DNA of 64,000 nucleotides, from contig JANEZZ010002700.1 in NCBI GenBank assembly GCA_026122225.1, positions 124,001 through 188,000 on the forward strand, read 5' to 3'. Positions 56,073 to 64,000 of this stretch are shown here, piece after piece. This DNA is from Heloderma charlesbogerti. Taxonomy: Eukaryota; Chordata; Lepidosauria; Squamata; Helodermatidae. The translations under genes were made by a program, and so were the position numbers. Under the pieces are notes generated by a model. The model ran no database searches, was not told the origin of the DNA, and saw only the letters and a list, made by a program, of their open reading frames with translations. Within the stretch, counting starts at the first letter, position 1. The number at the start of each line of letters is the position of its first letter.

Positions 56073-56976
56073 ACCAGATTTTTCCTTCTCAAGAGAGAAA
56101 AAAAAAACTTAACCAGGGTGTGTATTTATAATTCTGCAACTGCACTTTTCAACTGCAGAAATGGGCACTAGATGTGGAATTCAGGATGGTGACGGTATCG
56201 GGGTATGATCTAGCCAAAGTGAAACTCTGGAAAATACCATCGATCTTAGATGAGGAAGACTTTAAACACATGTCTTGACATCAAAGGGGTTCGGAATGCT
56301 CACAGAGGTTCCCTGGGTCTGGGTGCAGGACTATAAGGCTATGGGCTTGGTGGGCATGCCTTAGTCACGCCGCTAGATCTCAGCATGAATCCCTGTAAAT
56401 TTGCTCTTGTTCCCGGTGACCGAACCTGCAGAAGCACGCAGCACAGCTCTCGCTGAACGATACCATTCAGACAACAGATGTGGGTGCCGTGTTCTGAACG
56501 CTCCCTGACAAAAACAACTCCCTGCCTGTGTAAAGCTAGCATGTCATGGAGAAAAATTCTAGCTTAGTCTTCTCTGACATGCTAGTCTTCTGTGTGCAGG
56601 GAGATTTTTTAGAGAGAAAAGCATTCAAGCATGTGACCACCTGAACATTAGGAGAAATTTCCTAACAGAAAGAGCTGATTGACCATGGAACAGGTTGTCT
56701 TGGGAGGTGGTGGGCTGACCTTCACCAGAGTATTTAAGCAGAGGCTGGATGGTCATCTGTCAGGGATGCTACAGTTGCATCCGGCATGGTAGGCCCTGCA
56801 TTGAGTAAGGGGTCAGATATCCTTTCCAGCTCTATAATTCAGTCCTACCTGTACCATTTCACAGCTGCCCCATGTGATTCTGTTGATTGTGTAGCTCTGG
56901 CAATGACATTGTCCTACCTTACAGGGCTGTTGTAAGGTGCTATTGTACAGTTCATGCTGTGTGATTTAACAATAAA
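56073..56976 (+). other. STARD5: STARD5 3' UTR, candidate poly(A) signal
   Basis: Non-coding after the STARD5 stop. An AATAAA lies at 56971-56976. A CR1 fragment at 56645-56840 sits within it. End of transcript not proven. Confidence 0.4.
56645..56840 (+). mobile_element. CR1 LINE 3' end fragment
   Basis: ACATTAGGAGAAATTTCCTA, GGTGGTGGGCTGACCTTCAC and GGATGGTCATCTGTCAGGGA; a different CR1 subfamily, within the STARD5 3' flank. Confidence 0.75.
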
Positions 56977-57667
56977 AAGGATGGTGCTCTTAAATTGTTA
57001 CCTATCTATTACTATTATATGCTTGCGTCACAGCTGGAAAGTCTGTAAGCATAGTCAGCCGTGGCATTTAATGTAATGGTAGCCAGACAAGCTTCTTAAG
57101 GAGGTGGAGGGCAGGGGTAGATAATTCTAAGTATAGATCAATAATTAAAACAGCAACAATTTATTTGGATAGCATGGGACAGAGTTGAAAGGTGTTGTTA
57201 ACTCAGGTGTCCCTGGATCCAAATATGCATAATAATCCATGCACAACCAGAAATGGTGGGGTTGCACATTCCCGCCTCCATTGCAACATAGACAAAAATG
57301 CCCACGTGCATCTTGCAGTGCAAGAGGGGAGCACAAAGGTTGCTTCATGCTGAAAAGCATCATCTCGGCTGCATGTGTTGTTCCCAATCCATCCAGGGAA
57401 GTCCACGTGTCTAGAGGCTAATTCCACATGCCTCTCTCCCATGCTGGATGGGGATGCTTGCTTCATTTGTTATGCAATCAGGTCCTAGTTAATAAATCAC
57501 AGCATCTGCTTCACCATCAAGCTGATTTACAGGTTTCTGCTCTTGCTTCATTTCCTCATAGAGCCTTCTTTCATTAGCGTGCGGCTTGCAGCAGCTGCTT
57601 TATTAATTCCAGGGCAACGAACAAGCAGTGAGCATTTTACAGACGCCTCTTCTTTTCCCAGTTCAGG

Positions 57668-57850
57668 TCATAGGAACATAGGAAGCTGCCTGACACTAAG
57701 TCAGGCTATTGGTCCATCTAGCCCAGTATTGTCGGCACTGACTGGCAGTGACTCTCCAGGGTTTCAGGCAGGAGTTTTTCCAGCCCTACCTGGAGATGCC
57801 AGGGATCGAACCTGGGAACTTCAGCACGCAAAGCACATGATCTGAGCCAT
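57668..57850 (-). mobile_element. tRNA-derived SINE, antisense
   Basis: AGGAACATAGGAAGCTGCCT, TCAGGCTATTGGTCCATCTA, CTACCTGGAGATGCCAGGGA and TCGAACCTGGGAACTTC. Nearly complete; it lies between STARD5 and the IL16 stop. Confidence 0.82.
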
Positions 57851-58009
57851 GGTCAACTTTCTCTTAGCTAGCAAAGAACATATGGCCATGGGCAGCTGGA
57901 TCAGCCAGAGGTATGGGGATAAATGAAATCCTTTTTGGGCCCTGGTTAAAAATGGACAGCAGTTCTGGGTCTCTTAGGGTTTTTAAAACTATTATTATTG
58001 TTATTATTA

Positions 58010-58206
58010 TTATTCCTCTCCAACGCGAGATTCGGCTGTTCTGCTGATGGAGTTTTTTCTCTTGAGGATGGCAGTAATAGGCCCATCGGGTAACGTCTTG
58101 ATGATGTTCCAGGCTTCAAAACGGGAGAGGCCTTGCATCAGATTGGTGTGCACTTGCAATAATTCATCTCCAGGCTGAATGGCAGGGCTGTGTTCAGATG
58201 CCACCC
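58010..58206 (-). CDS. IL16: IL16 last coding exon (IL-16 PDZ, second half)
   Basis: Minus-strand acceptor gcttccattag. Encodes [20 protein letters not shown] through [20 protein letters not shown] and ends TAESRVGEE before TAA. The human C-terminal RRKS block, implicated in CD4 signalling, reads KRKN here. Confidence 0.95.
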
Positions 58207-61200
58207 CTAATGGAAGCAAAGCATGTTTTGCTTTAATGGTACTGGGAAAACTGTTTAAAACACGACTCTTGTCATGAATGAATACCAAGTGGGCATCTGG
58301 TAAAACAGGGGTGTTGAACCTCTTTCAGCTGAAGGGCTGAATTCTGTTTTGGAGAAGCACTCAGAGGCCGCCGCATTCCAGTGATGGGTGGGGCCAGAGG
58401 CAAGGGGGTGTGGCCAAAAGCAAATGGGGCAGGGCCAAAAGGCCAGCCTATTTTAGCTCATAGTGCTTACTGCCAGTATCTAAGCCTTAGGAGCAGCATT
58501 TCAGCCTTTTAGAATGGGGGAAAACTGTGCAAACGTCAGGAAACCACCAAACCATTGCTAGTTTGAGGAAAGGGGTGTGACCAATTCAAGGGACGTGGCC
58601 ATCTGGGTCACCCCAGAGGGCTGGATTTGGACCCCAAGAGAGCCTGAGGTTTAGCCCCCCTGCTGCAAAACAACTGATGAATGCAAGGGAATTGTTTAAA
58701 ATAAATGCAATTAAAATGTTTAAAAATTGCAAATCAGCCTTACTTAAGAGAAAAGCCAATGAGCTTTACTCTCTAAACCTTTGGAGAGGCATTTCAACCT
58801 TTTAGAACAGGGACAAAATTGTGCAAAAGCTAGGAAACCGCCACGCAATAGGCGGTCGAAAAGGAAAAGTGGGAACCACTTAGTGATGTGAGGAAGGGGG
58901 CATGACTAGCTGGGGAATCCTGCAGCACCATATTGGGACCAAGGTGGGCCAAATTTGGTCCCAGGGCCAAAGGCTCAACATCCCTGCAATAAACAGAAAC
59001 AGCCTAAAACACACCCTGAGAATGGAAAGCAATTCCAAATTCGACAACGTTCGTGGGTCTCCACAACGTCCCTCCTTCAACAACCTTCTCCAAAGCTGCC
59101 TTGTCTGTGAAGGCTTTGGAGGTCCGCATGTCCTAATGCAGCCTCCCCCAACCTTGTGTCCTCTCGCCCCTCTCTGTCAGACTAGGTTTTGAGCTACCCC
59201 AATAAAGCTACTGCCCTAAGAAGAAAGCAGGCATAATCAGAGATGTTGAGATTTTCTCCATTTATACCTGGGGTGTCAAACCTCTTTCAGCCCAAGGGCA
59301 GAATTCCATTTCATAGAAGCCCTTGGGGGCTGCATTGGTGAGCGGGGCCAAAGGGGAAAGGGGTGGGGCCAAAAATGCAAAACATACTAGCATCGTTTAG
59401 CTTAAAGCCCTTGCTGCCAGTAATTAAGCCTTAGGGGAGGCATGCCAAACTTTTAGAATGGGATGGGCAGGCAGGGGGGCACCATGCAAATCCCGAAAAC
59501 CACCAAACAGTCAAGGGAAAGGGGTGAGGTCATCTGGAGAATCCCAAATATCAGGATTAAGACCCCAAGCAGGACCCTGGAGGCCTGAGGTTCAACACCC
59601 CTGATTTAAAGATTGCCAACTTCATTTTCCTTGGCTCAGAAATTGCAGAATGTTAAAGATTCCCCCCCCTCCCATGTACACAGTAATAGCCCTCCACAAT
59701 GCCTATTCTAAAAAGACTTTTTCTCCTGCACTAGGGAGTTCCATTGTTATCTTGCATTTCAAACGTTTCTAGGTCCTGCATCAGATACAGTGACCCTACC
59801 ACACCCTTTTCCCTGAAAGCGTGCCCATTTGCCCTAGTTCGTTGGAGCATTTTAAGTTTTAAACGAGTGTTTCCATGCCGCTTGCTAGAGCAGAAGGGTT
59901 TTTAATGCACCTCTGGCTTGAACTTATACATGCAAGCTAAGGAATAACATGATGCCTGCAGACAGCTGGAAAAAGATGAGTGCTCTGTTGCTTTGCCACC
60001 GTTAACGTACCTTTAAAAAGTCTGTTGATGATGATTGGCTTATCTCCGCGGATGGAGCCTTTCCCTCCTTCCAAACTGAAACCTAAGCCAGCAGATGTCT
60101 TCTCCAGCATCACGGTGAAGACCAGGTCTTCAGATGCTGTGACAAAACAGAATATTGTCAGAGGGGAATAGATTGCAGGAAGGCTGTAGCCAGGGGCGGC
60201 GAATGCAGCGGCAACCTTCCTCCTCACAGTGGCAGAGAAATACCACCATGTACGTTTGCTCCAATACACGGCACGCAGCTGCCAATTGCCATGCGTGGTC
60301 TTCTTTTGCCCGCCTCTGACAATCTCAGTAGAATATTGAGTATCTGCCCTGTCCTCCTGCCCATCAGCCCCAATGAGCGCCAGCCACCGCTGGGCACAGG
60401 GTTCTGTGAGCAGAAGGTTCCAGATTCAATCCCTGGCATATCCAGGTGCAGCTGGGAAAGACCTACGTTTGACATCGGGGACAACCACTGCCAGTCCGTG
60501 TAGCCAACTTTCTCTAACCTGGTGCCCTCTGGATGTGTTGGACTACAACTGCCTTTGGGGGAGGCTGGTGGCTCTGATTTCGGCAGGGCTGTGCGTCCAT
60601 TCTGGGTTTCAGTCAGAACCAGCCAGAACTCTAAAGGGGCTATCCAAGGTGCTGAATCATATCCCCAAAATAGGTTCAGCACCTTGGATAGCTCTTTTAG
60701 AGTTCTGGCTGGTTCTGAATGAAATCCAGAATAGATTGACAGACCCAGTGAAATCAGAGGCCCCAGCTTGGAGGGAGTTTTTTCTCCTTCAGAACCACCA
60801 GCCTCCACTGGCTCCCATTCTCTCCAGCCAGCATGGACAGATTGGGGAAGGCTGGTGTAGACCAGGGGTCCCCAATATAGTGCCCATGGGCACCAGCAAA
60901 AGATATATATTTTTCCTCTGGAGTTTTTTAATAGATGTACATGGATGTGTATATATCCATAGCAATGAATACATATGAAATGCATACACCCTTCTAGCAA
61001 TGATACAAAGGCTTCAACAAAAGCAGACCAAATATCCAAATAAGTATCCATTCACAGGTGGTATCTATATGCCACCAGTTCAAATACTGAAAGCGTTGTA
61101 AGGTCCTCAATCCATTGCATTATAGGAGGTGAGTGTTTATCCTTCCAGTGTTGTAATATCAGTCTTTTAGCTGTCAAAAGGGAGTGGAGAACCCATTTAT

Positions 61201-63090
61201 GCTGACTGTTCATTAATTTCCAGGAAGCAGGTAGATAACTTTAAAAAGTGAATATTAAAGACTGTTCCAGTACAAAATTTACCTGTGTAATAACCTCCTC
61301 CCAAAACAAAGCAACTACTGGACACTGCCAAAGCATACGTTTAAAAGAAGAATTAGCTGTATTGTACTGCCAGTGTTTAGCCAAATTAGACAACCCCTTA
61401 TTAAAGAGATGTTGTGGTGTCCAATAGACATCAAATAAAAGTTTTTGTTGAAGAAGACACAGCCTAAGATCCATAGATGCGACAGGTAAGCACCAAAGCA
61501 GTGATCCACTGATTAGGCATTTTGGAATGGTGCCCACAGCAGTTTCTCAAATTCCCAAATGTGCCCACGGGTCCAACAATCCTGAGTGAATGGTCTGACT
61601 CAGTATACAGTCACTTCGTATGCGGAAAGGGGTATAATGCAGTGTTAGAGCATGTCTGTTGCATGTAGAAGGTCCCAGCTTCAGTTCCTGACATCTCCAG
61701 GGAGGGCTGGAAAAGGTCTGTGTTTGAGACCCTGGAGACCCGCTGCCAGAGCCTCCCAAGGACTTAACTGTGCCCCCCATGGGTGCACTGACCCTGCCAC
61801 CACTGCCTAATACCCCCTGCCACCTGTATTCGAAGTCTGGGTTGTTCCTCCCCCAACAACCCACAGAGCACCTCTTGCTTAACCCTTGTTCTCAAATATA
61901 GAACTCACTAGAGTCTGTTGAAGTTTCACTTCCCATAGATGCAGAGGACTCAACAGAGCCATTGAGGCTGTTTTCTCTCTCTCTGGGTTTTCTTGTGACA
62001 ATGACTGCCTGCCTAGGATGCCGTGCCTTTCTCAAGATCTCCAGCGCTTCGGTGTGGGTTGCACCTTTGAGAGACTTCCCGTTGATCGATAAGACTTCAT
62101 CTCCTTTCTGAATGGTTCCTTCCTGGAATGCTAGTCCACTGGGGAAAACTCTGTGAATCTGTGAGAAAGCCCATCCACACACACACACCCAAAAAGAAAA
62201 GTGGTTTGTGAAATCACATTTCCAAGTATTCTGAGTCGCGCATTTGCATTTTGAGAAGCAGGGTGTGTGGGACTTAACAACAGCTTTTTTTTTAAAGCCC
62301 TCTCTGTGCGAGGTGGTTTTGTGAACAACAAATGCCCTAACCCAGGTTAGCACATCTTTTTACACCTGCAGAAACATATGGAAGGCATCTGAAGAGGACT
62401 AACAGGCAGTATTCCTGCCAGAGTTGGCCCAAGACATTTTGCGGCCCAAAGCAAAGCACCCTCCAATACCATCCCTACACCATTCTGACATCACTTCCTG
62501 CCTCCATCTGTCCCCCTAAATTGTGCCACCAGAAATGTGGTCGGTTGGTGGTCGGGGGAAAAGCAGCCAGGGAAAGATACGTGGCCTTCTGGGAAACCCC
62601 AGAGTGCTGAATTGAGACCTCAGGTGGGCCGAATTTGGCCCATGGCCTAAGGTTCAATGCCCCTGCCCTAGAAGCTGGGCAGTGTTTGGGTGCAAATTAT
62701 TGTCACACACACCCTTTCCCTGACCCCTTTTTCCTGGTCACATCCAGAGGCAGCAGCCATGCTTCTGTGTACTTCCATGCACTCTTCTTTCTTTTGACCG
62801 GGATGATAGTAGGTGTGTGTGTTGGGCGGGGGGGGGGGATGTCCTTCGAAGAGCTATTAAAGTGAGGTTTCCCATTGCTTGCCCCAATGTAGCTGATATG
62901 GGTGATATGGGTTTTGCTCCCTTCTCTTGTCCATTTTTGTGGCCAGCATCCTTGCAGGTTGCTGTCTTTCACACACAAAATGTGTTGTATACCTTAAAGC
63001 AGGTGGGGAATGCAGGGTAATCTATTGGGGGTTGTAGGCCAGCAGTGATCAGGGCAGGGCCAAAAGCAAAAGTGAGCATGGCCACCCCTT

Positions 63091-63122
<32 letters not shown>

Positions 63123-63427
63123 GCCAACCCCCTTTCTTGCTCTCCGCCACGTTCTCTCCCCCTCTTCCTCCCCATGCAGTAGTGTGATGGAAGGAACAGA
63201 TCACTCTTGCCAGAAGTCTGAACTGATCCCTTGCAGAGGGCTTTTGAAATTAGGCTGAGGGCTGCAAGCAGCCAGTTGCCAACCCCTCATTTAAAATGGA
63301 TAATTTGCAGAACAACCATACTCACCGTCATAGCTTTGTTTTCTAGGTCTATTCCACCAGCTAAGCTGAAGCCAAGACCAGCGCCTTCTTCTTTGTGCAG
63401 AATTGTAACATGGATGTCACTGAGTTG
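58010..63427 (-). CDS. IL16: IL16, pro-interleukin-16 (last four coding exons only)
   Basis: Four minus-strand exons join in phase into 224 residues plus stop. They encode the last two PDZ domains of pro-IL-16. In mammals the precursor is a PDZ scaffold, and caspase-3 releases the C-terminal part as a CD4-binding chemoattractant cytokine. Seen: PDZ A starts [20 protein letters not shown] (GLGF carboxylate-binding loop) and continues [40 protein letters not shown] short Ser/Thr linker containing STDS, like the caspase site region, follows. PDZ B has [20 protein letters not shown], then [36 protein letters not shown] and ILKRKN. The 5' part of the gene is beyond position 64000. It is convergent with STARD5, the same arrangement as in human. 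Confidence 0.95.
58306..58662. mobile_element. hAT-like MITE (CAGGGGTG family)
   Basis: CAGGGGTGTTGAACCTCTTT start, GAGGTTTAGCCCCCCTG end. Inside: GGGGCCAGAGGCAAGGGGG. Immediately upstream (gene sense) of the last IL16 exon. Confidence 0.8.
58730..58990. mobile_element. hAT-like MITE fragment (CAGGGGTG family)
   Basis: GTGCAAAAGCTAGGAAACCG, GGCGGTCGAAAAGG, CAAAGGCTCAACATCCCTG: right part of the family; the left part is absent. Confidence 0.7.
59268..59603. mobile_element. hAT-like MITE (CAGGGGTG family)
   Basis: CTGGGGTGTCAAACCTCTTT start, GAGGTTCAACACCCCTG end; flanks ATTTATAC and ATTTAAAG agree at 6 of 8. Confidence 0.82.
60011..60136 (-). CDS. IL16: IL16 exon (IL-16 PDZ, first half)
   Basis: Minus-strand acceptor tgttttgtcacag, donor gtacgt. 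Encodes [20 protein letters not shown] then [20 protein letters not shown]. It contains the GLGF loop of the cytokine PDZ domain. Confidence 0.95.
60370..60505 (+). mobile_element. tRNA-derived SINE, partial
   Basis: GAGCAGAAGGTTCCAGATTC, CAATCCCTGGCATATCCAGG, CAGCTGGGAAAGACC and ACCACTGCCAGTCCGTGTAG. Confidence 0.6.
60508..60862. repeat. Foldback repeat interrupted by a MITE
   Basis: Left half CTAACCTGGTGCCCTCTGGA, TTGGACTACAACTGCC; right half CTCCAGCCAGCATGGACAG, TTGGGGAAGGCTGG. The MITE at 60561-60818 sits between the halves. Confidence 0.7.
60561..60818. mobile_element. Foldback MITE (CAGTGGAGGCTGGTGG family)
   Basis: GGAGGCTGGTGGCTCTGATT and ACCACCAGCCTCCACTG ends; central CATATCCCCAAAATAGGTTC. 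Same family as 40886-41108. Confidence 0.8.
60863..61584 (-). mobile_element. hAT-ended element carrying L1 ORF2 C-terminus, second copy
   Basis: CAGGGGTCCCCAATATAG at one end, a degraded end (GGTCCAACAATCCTG) at the other. The minus strand holds the same L1-like block as 22559-23294 ([35 protein letters not shown]), broken near the HWK region. Confidence 0.72.
61600..61760 (+). mobile_element. tRNA-derived SINE, partial
   Basis: ATAATGCAGTGTTAGAGCAT, GTTGCATGTAGAAGGTCCCA, CTGACATCTCCAGGGAGGGC and GAGACCCTGGAGACCCGCTG. Confidence 0.7.
61909..62158 (-). CDS. IL16: IL16 exon (PDZ A second half and caspase linker)
   Basis: Minus-strand acceptor ggctttctcacag, donor gtgagt. Encodes [20 protein letters not shown] through [12 protein letters not shown], then a Ser-rich linker [16 protein letters not shown]. 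It ends in phase 1. STDS aligns with the region of the human caspase-3 cut. Confidence 0.94.
62510..62668. mobile_element. hAT-like MITE fragment (CAGGGGTG family)
   Basis: TGGTCGGGGGAAAAGCAGCC, GGTGGGCCGAATTTGGCCCA and GGTTCAATGCCCCTG: the right end. Confidence 0.7.
62700..63080. other. IL16 intron, nothing recognised
   Basis: No exon seen. A G-run GGCGGGGGGGGGGGATG lies at 62824-62840. Confidence 0.35.
63089..63122. repeat. (CT)n microsatellite
   Basis: About 15 CT units in an IL16 intron. Confidence 0.92.
63326..63427 (-). CDS. IL16: IL16 exon (PDZ A, first half)
   Basis: On the minus strand the acceptor is cctccattgcacag and the donor gtgagt. Encodes [20 protein letters not shown] followed by [14 protein letters not shown], the beta-A strand and GLGF loop of a PDZ domain. 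Phase 0 at both ends. Confidence 0.93.
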
Positions 63428-63754
63428 CTGTGCAATGGAGGGGAAAAAGGCGGAAATCTTGATCAATGTGTGGGCAGGGTACACAGATGCAATTGGAAGC
63501 ATAGGCCTGCTCTACTTTTAATAATTAAACAGAGGAGGGAATTTAGGTAGGCACAGCTTTTCTTGCCACTGCAGTACTGTGATGTGACAAGCTTCACTGG
63601 CTGACATTTCCTATTCTGCACAACTATTAAAGGAGCAGCAGCCCAGCCCTCCATTGCTGATAGGTCAGCCCATGAGTAGGTACCATTACACAGACAGTTA
63701 AGCAAACTTCACAGGGGTTTCAACTTAGTGGGACCTGGCATTTATTGATACAGT

Positions 63755-63895
63755 AGATGAGCCTTTCCCAGGCTGGGCCCCTGTAGATGTGGTGGACAAC
63801 AACTACCATCATCCACAGCCAGCATGGTGCTGGGTGGGGATCATGGGAGTTATAGTCCAGCACATCTGGAGGGTCAGGGAACACTGCAATAGATC
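63755..63895. repeat. Small foldback repeat
   Basis: GAGCCTTTCCCAGGCTGGGC, CTGTAGATGTGGTGGACAAC mirrored by GGGAGTTATAGTCCAGCACA and TCTGGAGGGTCAGGGAACAC. Confidence 0.75.
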
Positions 63896-64000
63896 TGTAC
63901 TGATATCTTGCCTGTAATGTGCTCAGGGGCTCCAGTGATTTTCTGCAGGATATTTTTTTTCTCTTCTTGTTGAGTGTTCTTGTGTCTCGGGCAGTGGAGG

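Overview
This is vertebrate nuclear DNA, most likely from a squamate reptile, probably a lizard. The evidence is two-part. First, the coding exons match vertebrate TMC3, STARD5 and IL16 in the order and orientation known from the human 15q25 block. Second, the repeats are those of squamates: Sauria-type SINEs (tRNA-derived head beginning GAGAGCCAGTGTGGTG), CR1 fragments, an L2-clade LINE and many hAT-like non-autonomous elements. The species cannot be named from the window.

Layout. (1) Positions 3403-39101, + strand: 20 coding exons of TMC3, a ten-membrane-segment TMC-family protein. They join in phase into 1049 residues plus a stop, and only the N-terminal exons lie off the left edge. (2) Positions 39102-44200: TMC3 3' flank and a repeat-filled intergenic region. 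(3) Positions 44100-56072, + strand: a CpG-rich promoter and all six coding exons of STARD5, a 210-residue START-domain lipid carrier. (4) Positions 58010-63427, - strand: the last four coding exons of IL16, carrying the final two PDZ domains including the IL-16 cytokine part; the rest of the gene lies beyond the right edge. STARD5 and IL16 are convergent, with about 1.9 kb between stop codons. The three genes are not an operon and no shared pathway is implied.

A large part of the noncoding DNA is transposon-derived. The youngest-looking element is an almost intact L2-clade LINE (about 7570-11002), whose open frame has a single visible frameshift and which begins about 30 bp after a TMC3 splice donor. 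Several hAT-like foldback elements keep readable 8-bp target-site duplications (6013-6373, 17733-18224 and 37240-37888 perfect; others one or two mismatches). Unusual items are: two copies of an element with hAT-like ends that carries an L1 ORF2 C-terminal segment (22559-23294 and 60863-61584); a hairpin-array element (37240-37888, partial copy 5143-5590); a two-copy 5S-rRNA/CR1 composite SINE inside a foldback (129-702); and two intronic minisatellites. I found no convincing evidence of a new protein system; the novelty candidates are in the mobile DNA.
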